Positions 45,221 through 55,020 of a stretch of DNA of 64,000 nt are shown piece after piece (position 1 is the first letter of the stretch; every line of letters begins with the position of its first letter). The DNA lies in NCBI RefSeq assembly GCF_003987225.1, contig NZ_PIPX01000001.1, forward strand, positions 1,240,001-1,304,000, read 5' to 3'. The notes under the pieces were generated by a model. That model was not told where the DNA came from, made no database searches, and saw nothing but the letters and a program-made list of their open reading frames with translations. The position numbers and the translations under genes are program-made. This DNA is from Pseudidiomarina homiensis. GTDB lineage: Bacteria; Pseudomonadota; Gammaproteobacteria; Enterobacterales; Alteromonadaceae.

Positions 45221-45643
45221 ATGCAAACTTTGGGTTGGCGCGAATGGGGAGCTCTCCCCGACCTCGGCATTACTGCCATTAAAATGAAAGTCGACACAGG
45301 CGCGCGAACCTCGTGCTTGCACGCCTTTAAATTAGAGCCCTTTAGCAAAGACGGGGAAAACTGGCTGCGGATATGGGTGCACCCAGAGCAAGACTCTGAT
45401 CGTGAACACATGTGCGAAGCCAAGATTCACGACCAACGCGAAGTTACCGACTCAGGCGGCCACACCGAGTTACGCTACGTCATCAAAAGCAAACTTAAAG
45501 TTGGCGATTTCTATGACGATGTTGAGCTGACCTTGACCAATCGCGACAGTATGAAATTTCGTATGTTGCTCGGCCGTCAAGCAATGCGAGGTGTGTTTTT
45601 AGTCGATCCTGACGCATCCTACCTACAAGGAGTTCTCTCATGA
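45221..45643 (+). CDS. rimB: RimK-associated retropepsin-like zinc-dependent protease (RimB type)
   Basis: 140 residues, aspartic-protease fold of the DUF785 family annotated as ATP-dependent zinc protease. The aspartic motif DTGA lies in [35 protein letters not shown] is the C-terminal signature. I choose ATG 45221 because GGAG (45206-45209) covers the earlier GTG. Overlaps rimK by 4 bases (ATGA). In Pseudomonas the partner RimB trims the poly-Glu tail made by RimK. Confidence 0.9.
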   Translation: MQTLGWREWGALPDLGITAIKMKVDTGARTSCLHAFKLEPFSKDGENWLRIWVHPEQDSDREHMCEAKIHDQREVTDSGGHTELRYVIKSKLKVGDFYDDVELTLTNRDSMKFRMLLGRQAMRGVFLVDPDASYLQGVLS

Positions 45644-46545
45644 GGATTGCGATTCTATCGCGCAATGCCAAGCTCTATTCTACGCGCCGCCTCATTGAGG
45701 CCGGTGAAGCTCGCGGCCATACTGTTGACGTGCTCGATCCACTGCGTTGTTACATGAATATCAACGCGCGTGAATCATCTATTCACATGAAGGGGAGTGA
45801 CTTGCCACAGTATGATGCCGTTATTCCGCGGATTGGCGCCTCAATTACCTTCTTTGGTACGGCCGTACTGCGGCAGTTTGAAATGATTGGCACCTACCCA
45901 TTGAACGAGTCGGTTGCGATTTCACGTAGCCGGGACAAGTTACGTTCATTGCAACTGCTCAGTCGCAAAGGTATTGGCCTACCCACCACTGGTTTTGCCA
46001 GTCAGCCACAAGATATTCCCGACTTGATCGAAATGGTCGGCGGGGCACCACTGGTGATCAAACTGCTTGAAGGCACACAAGGAATCGGTGTGGTGCTTGC
46101 CGAAACGCGGCAAGCGGCCGAAAGCGTGATCGAGGCCTTTATGGGGCTGGAATCACACATTATGGTGCAGGAATACATCAAAGAAGCTGGCGGTGCCGAT
46201 ATTCGCTGCTTCGTCATTGGCGACAAAGTCATCGCCGCAATGAAGCGCCAAGCGAAGCCCGGTGAGTTCCGCTCCAATTTGCACCGCGGAGGTTCAGCAA
46301 GTTTAGTGAAGCTCACCCCAGCCGAACGAGCAACTGCTGTCAAAGCAGCGAAAACCATGGGACTTAACGTTGCCGGGGTCGATATTTTGCGCTCTAACCA
46401 CGGTCCATTAGTGATGGAGGTTAACTCGTCTCCGGGCCTCGAAGGCATCGAGTCAGCGACTGAGAAAGACGTCGCTAGCCAAATCATCAGTTTTATCGAA
46501 AAGAATGCGAAGGCGCATCGGACGCGCACGAAAGGGAAAGGTTAA
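45640..46545 (+). CDS. rimK: RimK, ATP-grasp glutamate ligase
   Basis: Adds glutamate residues to the C-terminus of ribosomal protein S6. 301 residues. Begins [23 protein letters not shown]-grasp motifs [40 protein letters not shown], and metal-binding [14 protein letters not shown]. Coupled to the protease gene upstream and 3 bases before the next gene, so the three form one operon. Confidence 0.96.
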   Translation: MRIAILSRNAKLYSTRRLIEAGEARGHTVDVLDPLRCYMNINARESSIHMKGSDLPQYDAVIPRIGASITFFGTAVLRQFEMIGTYPLNESVAISRSRDKLRSLQLLSRKGIGLPTTGFASQPQDIPDLIEMVGGAPLVIKLLEGTQGIGVVLAETRQAAESVIEAFMGLESHIMVQEYIKEAGGADIRCFVIGDKVIAAMKRQAKPGEFRSNLHRGGSASLVKLTPAERATAVKAAKTMGLNVAGVDILRSNHGPLVMEVNSSPGLEGIESATEKDVASQIISFIEKNAKAHRTRTKGKG

Positions 46546-46548
46546 GAC

Positions 46549-47574
46549 GTGAAAAAGCCGGTTGCTTTTAAGCTTGCGGGACAAAAGATCGCGCCAGGCT
46601 CGCGCCACAGTATCAAAATCCCTGCGGCGCGACTTTACAATGACACGCCCATGGATCTGCATGCCGAAGTCTTTCATGGCACGAAGCCGGGGCCGGTGTT
46701 ATTGGTCTGTGCAGCCATTCATGGCGATGAATTAAACGGTATCGAGATTTGCCGTCGACTGATTAGTGAAACTGAGCCACAGGAGCTCAGCGGTACCTTG
46801 ATTGTGGTGCCAGTGGTCAATGTGTTTGGTTTCATCCAACAGTCGCGCTATCTGCCCGACCGTCGCGATCTCAATCGTTGCTTTCCTGGTTCCGAACGCG
46901 GCGCGTTAGGCAGCCGCTTAGCCTTCTTGTTTAACGAAACCTTAGTGCAAAATGCGACGCACATCGTCGATTTACACACTGGGGCAATTCACCGCAGTAA
47001 CTTACCGCAGATTCGTGTCGACACCGATAACGCCGAAGCTTTGGAAATGGCTCACGCCTTTAATACACCGGTGATCTTGCACTCCAAAGAGCGTGATGGT
47101 TCATTACGTTCCGTGGCCTCAGAGATGGGCATCCCACTTATTTTGTATGAAGCGGGCGAGGCGTTACGCTTTGACTACGCTGCCATCAAAGCGGGGGTCA
47201 TCGGCGTGCAAAACGTCATGAAAAACTTGAAGATGCTGAAAGGCCGACGCACGCGCAAAAAGGTGAAGCCGGTCGTGGCGCATCGCAGTGCATGGATTCG
47301 CAACGAACATGACGGCCTCGTGGTGCCGCAAGTGCAACTTGGACAAACCCTCCAAAAAGGCCAAGTCATTGCGCAGACCGTTAATCCCCACGGTGACGAA
47401 ATGCACCCGTTGCGCAGCCCTTACAATGGCATTGTTATCGGTATTAGCAATATCCCGGTGGCCAATGAAGGTGAGGCACTCTTTAATGTGGCGCAGTTCG
47501 ATGAAGACGTGTTTGAGGAAGCTTCATCAAGCGTCGATGTTTTTAGTGAAGCCTACGACGGTAAACCGATTTAA
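46549..47574 (+). CDS. Succinylglutamate desuccinylase/aspartoacylase family zinc hydrolase (RimA-like)
   Basis: 341 residues, GTG start at 46549. M14-like zinc site: HGDELNGIEICRRL (His and Glu) and HIVDLHTGAIHRSN (second His). The C-terminal half has a beta-rich lid (GLVVPQVQLGQTLQKGQVIA). In the RimABK system of Pseudomonas an AstE-type protein occupies this place and is proposed to work with RimK and RimB on ribosomal protein glutamylation; the same role here is inferred from context. Confidence 0.88.
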   Translation: MKKPVAFKLAGQKIAPGSRHSIKIPAARLYNDTPMDLHAEVFHGTKPGPVLLVCAAIHGDELNGIEICRRLISETEPQELSGTLIVVPVVNVFGFIQQSRYLPDRRDLNRCFPGSERGALGSRLAFLFNETLVQNATHIVDLHTGAIHRSNLPQIRVDTDNAEALEMAHAFNTPVILHSKERDGSLRSVASEMGIPLILYEAGEALRFDYAAIKAGVIGVQNVMKNLKMLKGRRTRKKVKPVVAHRSAWIRNEHDGLVVPQVQLGQTLQKGQVIAQTVNPHGDEMHPLRSPYNGIVIGISNIPVANEGEALFNVAQFDEDVFEEASSSVDVFSEAYDGKPI

Positions 47575-48639
47575 ATGACTCTATCTAAAAGCTTAAGCCT
47601 GCCCTCACAATTAGTGGTTCGCCAAGCCGCACACATTAGCGGCGCGGCATTATTGGCGGTGAATCCACCTGACACGGGCTGGGCGGCCGACCTCGCCATC
47701 ACCAATAGTTGGCACTGGCACGCGGGATACGCACAGCAGTGGCCGCAAACGCACCATTTTGGTGCAACACCGCCAACGGGAAGCTTTGACGGTGCTATTT
47801 TATGGCTGCCGAAAGAAAAGAAGCTGACCGAATATGTTTTAGCAGCACTCGCCGACCTGCTACCGAGCGGCGCTCCGCTCTGGCTGGTTGGCGAAAAACG
47901 TAGTGGCATCAAGAGTATTCATAAAACCCTGCAAGCGCCGTGGGGCCCCGCGCAAAAACTTGCCGACGGCAATCATTCAAGTTTGTTGGTCACCCACTTA
48001 AGCGCGCAGCAAACCTCTTTCAATGCCGCCGACTATTTAGTGACCAAAGAACTTCCGCAACCGCCACTGTCCCCTTTGCAATTAGCCAGCTATCCGGGTG
48101 TTTTTGCCTACCCTGGCATCGATGCTGGCAGTGCCATGTTGCTTGAACACTTACCACAGTTTAAAGCCGGCGGTGCGGTGCTCGATTTTGCCTGTGGCCA
48201 TGGCGTATTGGGGGCTTGGCTGCAACGCCTGCAACCCGAACTCGACATCAGTTATCTTGACGTCAGTGCGATGGCGCTCGCCGCATGTGCCAAAACCCTT
48301 GAACTGAACGGGCTCAGTGGTGAATTGATTGCCGCCGATCGGTTGCATAGTGAGCTCCCCAAGTATTCGGTCATCGTCAGCCACCCACCGTTTCACACTG
48401 GCCAAGCAACGGATTACAGTATTGGTCAACAATTCTTGCAGAATGCCCGGCAGCACTTAACCAATGATGGCGAACTCTGGTTGGTTGCCAACCGCTTTTT
48501 ACCTTGGCCAGAGCTGATCGAAGCCAGCTTCGGACATTGCGAGCGTATTGCGCAAGATAACAAGTTTGCGGTTTATCGAGCAGTGAATCGAGCAGTGAAT
48601 CGCACGGCTCGCAGCAAGCCGCGCCGAGGTCGCAGATGA
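47575..48639 (+). CDS. rsmC: RsmC, 16S rRNA G1207 N2-methyltransferase
   Basis: 354 residues with the pseudo-domain plus MTase domain arrangement. SAM motif I VLDFACGHGVLGAWLQ; the family motif IV, normally NPPF, reads SHPPFHTGQAT here, so the base-contacting Asn is replaced by His (codon CAC at 48382-48384). Motif X-like WLVANRFLPWP near the C-terminus. The start directly follows the stop of the preceding gene. The C-terminus (ARSKPRRGRR) is basic; the histidine kinase gene overlaps by 4 bases. Confidence 0.92.
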   Translation: MTLSKSLSLPSQLVVRQAAHISGAALLAVNPPDTGWAADLAITNSWHWHAGYAQQWPQTHHFGATPPTGSFDGAILWLPKEKKLTEYVLAALADLLPSGAPLWLVGEKRSGIKSIHKTLQAPWGPAQKLADGNHSSLLVTHLSAQQTSFNAADYLVTKELPQPPLSPLQLASYPGVFAYPGIDAGSAMLLEHLPQFKAGGAVLDFACGHGVLGAWLQRLQPELDISYLDVSAMALAACAKTLELNGLSGELIAADRLHSELPKYSVIVSHPPFHTGQATDYSIGQQFLQNARQHLTNDGELWLVANRFLPWPELIEASFGHCERIAQDNKFAVYRAVNRAVNRTARSKPRRGRR

Positions 48640-50246
48640 TCACCAGCGGGTCCATTCGGCAAAGCATCACCTGGTTGGTGGTCAGCATTAGTGTGCTCGT
48701 CAGCGGCTTTGCTTTGCTGGCATTGAGCCTACTGCATATTAATGAAGTTGATGCCGCCAGTGAGCAACGCGCGCAGGACATCGCCAAAGTTATCGCCGAT
48801 GTGAGCAGCCGCTACTTGCTGTTCGAAGATGCCGAAGGGCTAACCTCGTACTTACGCTTCTTCCGCTCAAGCTCGGTAGTGCAACATATCCATATTTATC
48901 AACGACCTACTATTGAAAATGGCGAGCAACTACGTTATTTCACCAGCTACAACCGTGAAGGACTCGCGCCCATTCCGGTACGCAGTCCTGAACGCATCCA
49001 GAATTTCGGTGTGGTCACCAAAGACAACTCTATTGAGGTGACGGCCCCCATTGATATCGACACCGAACGGTTAGGGACGGTTTATGTACGCATTGGTCGC
49101 GAATTTGCTAACCAAACCACTTGGCGCACTTTCGCGACCTCAAGTGCCGCACTGATTGTAGTAGGATTACTTGCTTGGTTATTCAGTTTGCGCGCTCGCG
49201 CAACCTTACTACGCCCGATTGAACAAGCGATTGGCACAATTCAACGCATTAGTCGTAACCGCGATTACTCCATTCGGCTACCTGAGTCGAGCCTGATTGA
49301 GTTACAACAGCTCAGCTTGTCGTTCAATACCCTGTTGGCCCGCGTCGAACAACATTTGGAACGCCAGCAACACGCTGAGCGCCAAGCCAACGAGTTGAAT
49401 GCCGAGTTGGAACGCCAAGTACAGCAACGTACCAACGCCCTACGTGACTCTAATCACGAGTTGATGGAAACGCTTGAGAAGTTGCATCAGTTTCAAAAAC
49501 AGCTGATCGAAAACCAAAAAATGCAGTCATTGGGCGATCTCATAGCTGGCGTTGCGCACGAAATTAACACCCCCGTAGGTTTGGTCATTACTTCGACGTC
49601 GATTTTGCAGGATAAGCTGGAGTTGATGCAGCAAAAATTTGCTGAAAACACCATTACTCGTAAAGACTTCGAACGCTTTATGGAGGCTAGTGACGAAAAC
49701 CTCAGTTTAATTCGACGTAATATTGAACGTACCGCCGACCTTATCAATCAATTCCGCCAGCTCGCCATGGATCAGTTTGTTGAAGAAGCACAAACCACAT
49801 CCGCATTAGAACTCCTGCAAACCGTGCTGCATGCGGCACGTCAACGATTTGCTAAGCTCAATGACCTTGATGTGATCCTCAATTGTCCGGCAGAATTACA
49901 AGTGACCACACGCGTTGGGCCACTGCAGCACGTCTTGAAGCAGCTCTTTGAGAACTCTGCACTCCACGCCTTTGCCGAGCGCGAAAGTGGCCAAATAGAA
50001 GTGGCTATTGAACGCATCGATGGTAATCATGTTCAAATTCGCTATCGCGACAACGGTAGCGGGATTCCAGAGTCCGTCGGACGACGTGCTTTTGACCCCT
50101 TTGTCACAAGTCGACGGCGGCAAGGCTCAACGGGGTTAGGTTTGCATCTCGTGTATAATCTCGTCACCCGCGCATTAGAAGGCACTATCGAACTTGAATC
50201 GCAGGCTGGCCAATACACTGAGTTTTTGCTCACAATTAAAGCTTAA
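48636..50246 (+). CDS. Membrane sensor histidine kinase
   Basis: 536 residues. Membrane helices near 15-37 and 170-192 enclose a periplasmic sensor domain (CHASE8-like, ADVSSRYLLFEDAEGLTSYL). A HAMP-like segment (RATLLRPIEQAIGTIQRISR) and a coiled coil (LERQQHAERQANELNAELER) follow. H box GVAHEINTPVGL with H308; N box QLFENSALHAFAERE; G boxes DNGSGIPESVG and GSTGLGLHLVY. No receiver or Hpt domain. Upstream of arcA on the same strand with its own gap; it may be an additional input to ArcA or act on another regulator. Confidence 0.9.
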   Translation: MITSGSIRQSITWLVVSISVLVSGFALLALSLLHINEVDAASEQRAQDIAKVIADVSSRYLLFEDAEGLTSYLRFFRSSSVVQHIHIYQRPTIENGEQLRYFTSYNREGLAPIPVRSPERIQNFGVVTKDNSIEVTAPIDIDTERLGTVYVRIGREFANQTTWRTFATSSAALIVVGLLAWLFSLRARATLLRPIEQAIGTIQRISRNRDYSIRLPESSLIELQQLSLSFNTLLARVEQHLERQQHAERQANELNAELERQVQQRTNALRDSNHELMETLEKLHQFQKQLIENQKMQSLGDLIAGVAHEINTPVGLVITSTSILQDKLELMQQKFAENTITRKDFERFMEASDENLSLIRRNIERTADLINQFRQLAMDQFVEEAQTTSALELLQTVLHAARQRFAKLNDLDVILNCPAELQVTTRVGPLQHVLKQLFENSALHAFAERESGQIEVAIERIDGNHVQIRYRDNGSGIPESVGRRAFDPFVTSRRRQGSTGLGLHLVYNLVTRALEGTIELESQAGQYTEFLLTIKA

Positions 50247-50267
50247 TGTAAAAACTTGTGCATTCGC

Positions 50268-50296
50268 TTGCAGGAAATTTACGCACTTATTAGAAT
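50268..50296 (+). promoter_or_regulatory. Putative sigma70 promoter of arcA
   Basis: TTGCAG (50268-50273), 17-base spacer, TAGAAT (50291-50296). Two small perfect palindromes follow before the gene, TGGTGTACACCA (50313-50324) and AACATATGTT (50331-50340). This promoter would separate arcA from the kinase gene. Confidence 0.6.
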
Positions 50297-50363
50297 CTCG
50301 TGCTACACTTCTTGGTGTACACCATATTTCAACATATGTTAACGACGAACGGATCAACCCATT

Positions 50364-51119
50364 ATGAGCGCTAGATTATTAATCGTAGAAGATGAAGTCG
50401 TCACCCGAAACACATTGACGCGCCTTTTCCAACAAGAAGGCTACGACGTCTACGATGCTGCGGATGGCATGCAGATGCAACGTATCATGGCGCGTCAGCA
50501 AGTGGATTTGGTGATCATGGATGTCAACCTTCCAGGTAAGAGTGGTATTGAGCTCGCAGAGAACTTTCGTGAAAGCGAAAATGTCGGCTTAATCTTCTTG
50601 ACCGGAAGAGACGCAGAAGAAGACCGCTTATTAGCCTTGGAATTAGGCGCTGACGACTACATCATTAAGCCATACAACCCGAAAGAGTTGTTGATGCGCG
50701 TGCGCAACTTATATCGCCGCATCGAGGCACTAAAAAGCCAACAAAAAACCATTGGCCACGACAGTGTGGTTTATGAGTTTAATGGCTGGCGTTTAGAAAG
50801 TGATAGTCGCTGCATGTTCTCGCCAGACGGTAAGATGTTCCGCCTGCCAAAAAGCGAATACCGCGCTATGGAATTATTCTTGAGTAATCCAGGTAAGATT
50901 CTTGACCGCGAAACCTTAGTGAAGAAAATGCTCGACCGCGAATTACGTCCAAATGACCGCACCGTCGATGTGGCCATCCGCCGTATTCGCCGTCACTTTG
51001 AAGCCGATAACAGCTCGCCGAATTTAATTACCACGATTCATGGTGAAGGTTATCGCTTCGTTGGTGAAGTGGCTATCCGTCACCTCGACCAACCTTCGTT
51101 AAACACGCCGAGCGTTTAA
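50364..51119 (+). CDS. arcA: ArcA-type OmpR-family response regulator
   Basis: 251 residues, receiver domain plus winged helix. It resembles E. coli ArcA closely: LIVEDEVVTRNTLTRLF, phosphoacceptor D53 in DLVIMDVNLPGKSG, LTGRDAEEDRLLALELGADD, and C-terminal RTVDVAIRRIRRHFE and GEGYRFVGEV. ArcA represses respiratory genes when the quinone pool is reduced. The Hpt gene that would pass phosphate to it is convergent, and the two coding regions overlap by 21 bases. Confidence 0.93.
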   Translation: MSARLLIVEDEVVTRNTLTRLFQQEGYDVYDAADGMQMQRIMARQQVDLVIMDVNLPGKSGIELAENFRESENVGLIFLTGRDAEEDRLLALELGADDYIIKPYNPKELLMRVRNLYRRIEALKSQQKTIGHDSVVYEFNGWRLESDSRCMFSPDGKMFRLPKSEYRAMELFLSNPGKILDRETLVKKMLDRELRPNDRTVDVAIRRIRRHFEADNSSPNLITTIHGEGYRFVGEVAIRHLDQPSLNTPSV

Positions 51120-51437
51120 CCACGCTTCGATCTGGTGCTGGTGCGCGGGCAAGTCTTTTGCCCATTGCGCCAGCTCAGTTTCTGCTTCTTTCCAGCTCCA
51201 AGACTCACGCTCAAGCCGCTCCATGGTTTTCGCAAGTTCCGTAAGTCCCATCGAACGGCATGCGCCTTTCACGCGATGTGCTTGACTACGAACGTCCTGT
51301 TCTTTGCGCTCTTTCACCAACCACTGCAAATGGTCTAAATAACCACCAATGTTATCGGCGAACGTCATATACATCTCGTGCACACCCTCGTCGCCCATGA
51401 GATCTGCGTACTGCTCAAGAAGATCTTTATCTAGCAT
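51099..51437 (-). CDS. hptA: HptA-like histidine phosphotransfer protein
   Basis: 112 residues, single Hpt domain. Phosphoacceptor H54 in SQAHRVKGACRSMGLTELAK; helices ETELAQWAKDLPAHQHQIEA complete the four-helix bundle. In Shewanella the Arc system uses a hybrid kinase ArcS with a free Hpt protein, HptA, to ArcA; this gene fits that role. Its stop lies inside the arcA 3' end, so the two mRNAs overlap tail to tail. Confidence 0.88.
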   Translation of the reverse strand: MLDKDLLEQYADLMGDEGVHEMYMTFADNIGGYLDHLQWLVKERKEQDVRSQAHRVKGACRSMGLTELAKTMERLERESWSWKEAETELAQWAKDLPAHQHQIEAWLNARRV

Positions 51438-51538
51438 TGCTTGCTTTCCTTGTGCTGAAACCGATAAGGCCTATCGAAAATCTTTTCCCTAAAAATTGAA
51501 CCCGTTATGGCAAACTACCGTAATCAGGTTAAATCTTG

Positions 51539-51544
51539 TATACT
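51539..51544 (+). promoter_or_regulatory. Extended -10 box of folE2
   Basis: TATACT preceded by TTG (extended -10 context TTGTATACT), 65 bases upstream of the folE2 start. No good -35 box at 17 bases. No Zur-like palindrome is evident between it and the gene. Confidence 0.45.
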
Positions 51545-51609
51545 ATCGCCCCTTTTTTGGGAACTATTGTACTTTTTGTACTCAATGCAATGTTTGGAGC
51601 CGTAATCGC

Positions 51610-52548
51610 ATGCCGACAGCTACACCGACAATGATGCCAGATATCGCCAATCAAACCAAAGCACAAACTGAAGGTGCGCTCGATTGGGTTGGCATGAGTA
51701 ACATCGAGATGCCCTTGGTCGTTGGTGCGGCCAACGAACCGGAGCGCCCGGTGAGCGCTTTGGTTGACGCTTTTGTGAACCTGAAAGATCCAAAAGCCAA
51801 AGGCATTCACATGTCGCGCCTCTACTTATTGTTGGAAGATCTTTCCAACAACGATGTGCTCTCGCATCAGTCGCTCAGCAAATTACTCCATGACTTTATT
51901 GATAGTCATGAAGGCCTTGCAGATCAAGCTTATGTGAAGTTTAGCTTCGATTATCATTTGCGTCGTAAAGCGCTGATTAGCAAAAAGCCGGGTTGGAAAG
52001 CCTACCCAGTCACGGTGATTGGCCGTTATGACCATGGCAAGCTCTATTTACAGCTCGGTGTTGACGTACCTTACTCGTCAACCTGCCCATGCTCAGCTGC
52101 GCTAGCGCGTCAATTGATTCAAGATGCCTTTGCCGATCAGTTTGGCACCGACGCCGATGTTGACGCTGAAATGGTGCATCGCTGGCTAGGCACCACACAA
52201 GGCATCGTTGCGACCCCGCATAGCCAGCGCTCAATCGCTGAAGTCAAAGTGGTGATGGGCGAACAGGTTTCTGAGCTCCCCATCATTGCCTTGGTTGATG
52301 CCATCGAAGATGCGTTACAAACGCCAGTGCAAGCTGCCGTTAAACGTGAAGATGAGCAGGAGTTTGCGCGCTTGAACGGACAAAACTTGATGTTCTGTGA
52401 AGACGCTGCGCGACGTTTGCAGCACGCGTTAAATCAACACCACGAGTTTTCTGACTTCTGGGTACGCGTGAATCATTACGAATCATTGCATGCTCACGAC
52501 GCCGTAAGTATCACTACCAAAGGTGTTCCGGGCGGCTTTAAGTCCTAA
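51610..52548 (+). CDS. folE2: FolE2, GTP cyclohydrolase IB
   Basis: First step of folate synthesis, GTP to dihydroneopterin triphosphate, with a metal-promiscuous COG1469 enzyme. ATG 51610 ([20 protein letters not shown]), preceded by TTTGGAG. 312 residues. Catalytic Cys and family block in [66 protein letters not shown] and [17 protein letters not shown] are typical. With folA and thyA it makes up the folate genes of the window. Ends at an intrinsic terminator. Confidence 0.95.
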   Translation: MPTATPTMMPDIANQTKAQTEGALDWVGMSNIEMPLVVGAANEPERPVSALVDAFVNLKDPKAKGIHMSRLYLLLEDLSNNDVLSHQSLSKLLHDFIDSHEGLADQAYVKFSFDYHLRRKALISKKPGWKAYPVTVIGRYDHGKLYLQLGVDVPYSSTCPCSAALARQLIQDAFADQFGTDADVDAEMVHRWLGTTQGIVATPHSQRSIAEVKVVMGEQVSELPIIALVDAIEDALQTPVQAAVKREDEQEFARLNGQNLMFCEDAARRLQHALNQHHEFSDFWVRVNHYESLHAHDAVSITTKGVPGGFKS

Positions 52549-52561
52549 TTTATCGACCTTC

Positions 52562-52599
52562 AAATCCGGCTGCTGTATACTTAGCGGCCGGATTTTTTT
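52562..52599 (+). terminator. Terminator of folE2 with a promoter-like loop
   Basis: AAATCCGGC (52562-52570) pairs with GCCGGATTT (52587-52595), followed by TTTT. The 16-base loop contains TGTATACT, which reads as an extended -10 box and lies about 45 bases upstream of the next start codon. The same sequence may therefore stop folE2 transcription and start that of the adenosine kinase. Confidence 0.7.
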
Positions 52600-52624
52600 G
52601 TTTAAGAACCAACCCGAGTATCAC

Positions 52625-53638
52625 ATGGATTCAATTGATATCGTCGGCATCGGCAATGCGCTGGTCGACCAAGAGTTTGAAGTTACCGACCAGTTTCTAA
52701 GCCAGCACAACATCGAGAAAGGCATGATGACCTTGATCGAAGACGCCGAACAGGAAAAGCTTATTGCCGAGCTTGCTAAGCGTGGTGAATTAAAGAAGCA
52801 GTCAGGGGGTGGCTCTGCTGCCAACTCATTGGTCGGTTTTAGCCAATTTGGCGGTAAAGCCTTTTATTGCTGTAAGGTTGCCGATGACCAAGCCGGTCAA
52901 TTCTACTGCGAAGACCTTGAGAACGTGGGTATTACCACCAACACCGGCAACCAAAAGCATGAAGGTAAAACCGGCCGTTGTTTAGTAATGATCACGCCTG
53001 ACGCCGAACGTACCATGCGTACTTACTTGGGAATCACCGCAGATTTAAGCATTGCCGAACTTGATGAAGAAGCGATCGCTCGTGCCGAATACCTTTACAT
53101 TGAAGGCTATCTCGTCACTTCGCCAATTGCCCGCGAAGCCATTACTCGCGCCAAAGAAGTTGCCCGCGCAAACGGCACAAAAATCGCCATGACCTGCAGC
53201 GATCCTGCAATGGTCAAATATTTCCGTGACGGCATCGATGAGATCCTCGCAGGCGGCGTTGATGTGATGTTCTGTAATCAGGAAGAAGCACGGATCTTAA
53301 CTGGCACCGATGACGTACAAGCTGCGTTGCAACAATTACAACGTCACGCCAAACTAGTTGCGATTACCCTTGGCAAAGACGGCGCACTGCTAGGTGACGG
53401 CACGCGCCAAGTCGCCGTTCCAGGTATCCCGGTGAAAGCGGTCGACACCAATGGTGCTGGCGATATGTTTGCCGGCGCAATGATGTTCGGCTTGGTGCGT
53501 AACTACCCGTTATCGGCTTGTGGTTTGTTAGCGAGTCATGCGGCGGCATCGGTGGTGTCGAGCTTTGGTCCACGGTTGAGTTTGGACCAACAGCAGCAGT
53601 TGCTCATTAAGCTACAACACGAACCTGAATTCAGTTAA
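52625..53638 (+). CDS. PfkB family kinase, adenosine kinase-like
   Basis: 337 residues, ATG 52625 (MDSIDIVGIGNALVDQEFEV). PfkB motifs GGSAANSLVGFSQFGGKAFY and the C-terminal signature VDTNGAGDMFAGAMMFGL with the catalytic Asp. Lies 12 bases upstream of ahcY, whose product adenosine it would convert to AMP, so removal of adenosine and homocysteine production are linked. The substrate is inferred from this context and the family. Confidence 0.87.
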   Translation: MDSIDIVGIGNALVDQEFEVTDQFLSQHNIEKGMMTLIEDAEQEKLIAELAKRGELKKQSGGGSAANSLVGFSQFGGKAFYCCKVADDQAGQFYCEDLENVGITTNTGNQKHEGKTGRCLVMITPDAERTMRTYLGITADLSIAELDEEAIARAEYLYIEGYLVTSPIAREAITRAKEVARANGTKIAMTCSDPAMVKYFRDGIDEILAGGVDVMFCNQEEARILTGTDDVQAALQQLQRHAKLVAITLGKDGALLGDGTRQVAVPGIPVKAVDTNGAGDMFAGAMMFGLVRNYPLSACGLLASHAAASVVSSFGPRLSLDQQQQLLIKLQHEPEFS

Positions 53639-53650
53639 CAGAGGTTTTTT

Positions 53651-55015
53651 ATGTCAGATTACAAAGTTGCCGATATCAGTCTTGCCGACTGGGGTCGTAA
53701 AGAAATTTCTATCGCCGAATCAGAAATGCCGGCACTGATGACCATTCGCCGTAAATACGCCGCACAAAAGCCACTGCAAGGCGCGCGTATTATCGGCTGT
53801 ATTCACATGACCATTCAGACCGCAGTGCTGATCGAAACCTTGATTGAGCTTGGCGCGGAAGTGCGTTGGTCCTCGTGTAACATCTTCTCGACTCAAGACC
53901 ATGCTGCAGCCGCGATGGCTGCCGCCGGTGTACCGGTGTTTGCGTGGAAAGGTGAGACGGAAGAAGAATACGAATGGTGCCTTGAGCAAACCTGCCACAA
54001 AGACGGTGAGCTATGGGATGCCAACATGATTTTAGATGATGGTGGTGACTTGACCCTGTTGATCCATGACAAGTATCCACAAATGCTCGACAAAGTGCAC
54101 GGTATCACTGAAGAAACCACTACGGGTGTGCACCGTTTGCTGGAAATGTTGAAGCACGGCACGTTGAAAGTTCCTGCGATTAACGTCAACGACTCGGTTA
54201 CCAAATCGAAGAACGACAACAAATATGGCTGCCGTCACTCATTAAACGATGCAATCAAGCGTGCTACCGACCACTTGCTCTCAGGTAAAAAAGCCTTGGT
54301 CATTGGATACGGTGACGTAGGTAAAGGCTCAGCGGCAAGTTTACGCCAAGAAGGCATGATCGTGCGCGTTGCAGAAATCGATCCTATTTGCGCTATGCAA
54401 GCCTGCATGGACGGTTACGAAGTTGTATCACCTTACATCAACGGTGTGAACACCGGTGACGCGAGCGGCATCAACAAAGAACTTCTGCAAATGATCGATT
54501 TGATCGTGACCACTACCGGTAACGTCAACGTCTGTGATCGCCACATGCTTGCAGCACTAAAATCAACTGCTGTGGTGTGTAACATCGGTCACTTTGACAA
54601 TGAAATCGACACCGCTTACATGCGCAAGAACTGGCGCTGGGATGAAGTGAAGCCACAGGTACACAAAATTTACCGCAGTGACGACGATAACGACTACCTG
54701 CTGTTGTTGTCCGAAGGGCGCTTGGTGAACCTTGGTAACGCGACGGGTCATCCAAGTCGGATCATGGACGGTTCGTTTGCAAACCAAGTCTTGGCGCAAC
54801 TTCACTTGTTTGACGAAAAGTTTGCTGACTTGCCAGCCGATCAAAAAGCTGACAAGCTGCGCGTTGAAGTTTTACCTAAACAGCTTGACGAAGAGGTCGC
54901 GCGCTACATGGTGCAGGGCTTCAGCGGCGTAATGACCAAACTAACGCAAGAGCAAGCTGATTACATTCACGTGAATGTAGAAGGCCCGTTTAAGACGGAC
55001 GAGTACCGCTACTAA
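53651..55015 (+). CDS. ahcY: S-adenosylhomocysteine hydrolase
   Basis: Hydrolyses SAH to homocysteine and adenosine, keeping methylation going. 454 residues. NAD site [20 protein letters not shown]; SAHase signatures [20 protein letters not shown] and [21 protein letters not shown]-terminal NAD-contacting [12 protein letters not shown]. Operon with the adenosine kinase. E. coli uses Pfs/LuxS instead. Confidence 0.97.
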   Translation: MSDYKVADISLADWGRKEISIAESEMPALMTIRRKYAAQKPLQGARIIGCIHMTIQTAVLIETLIELGAEVRWSSCNIFSTQDHAAAAMAAAGVPVFAWKGETEEEYEWCLEQTCHKDGELWDANMILDDGGDLTLLIHDKYPQMLDKVHGITEETTTGVHRLLEMLKHGTLKVPAINVNDSVTKSKNDNKYGCRHSLNDAIKRATDHLLSGKKALVIGYGDVGKGSAASLRQEGMIVRVAEIDPICAMQACMDGYEVVSPYINGVNTGDASGINKELLQMIDLIVTTTGNVNVCDRHMLAALKSTAVVCNIGHFDNEIDTAYMRKNWRWDEVKPQVHKIYRSDDDNDYLLLLSEGRLVNLGNATGHPSRIMDGSFANQVLAQLHLFDEKFADLPADQKADKLRVEVLPKQLDEEVARYMVQGFSGVMTKLTQEQADYIHVNVEGPFKTDEYRY

Positions 55016-55020
55016 AACGA

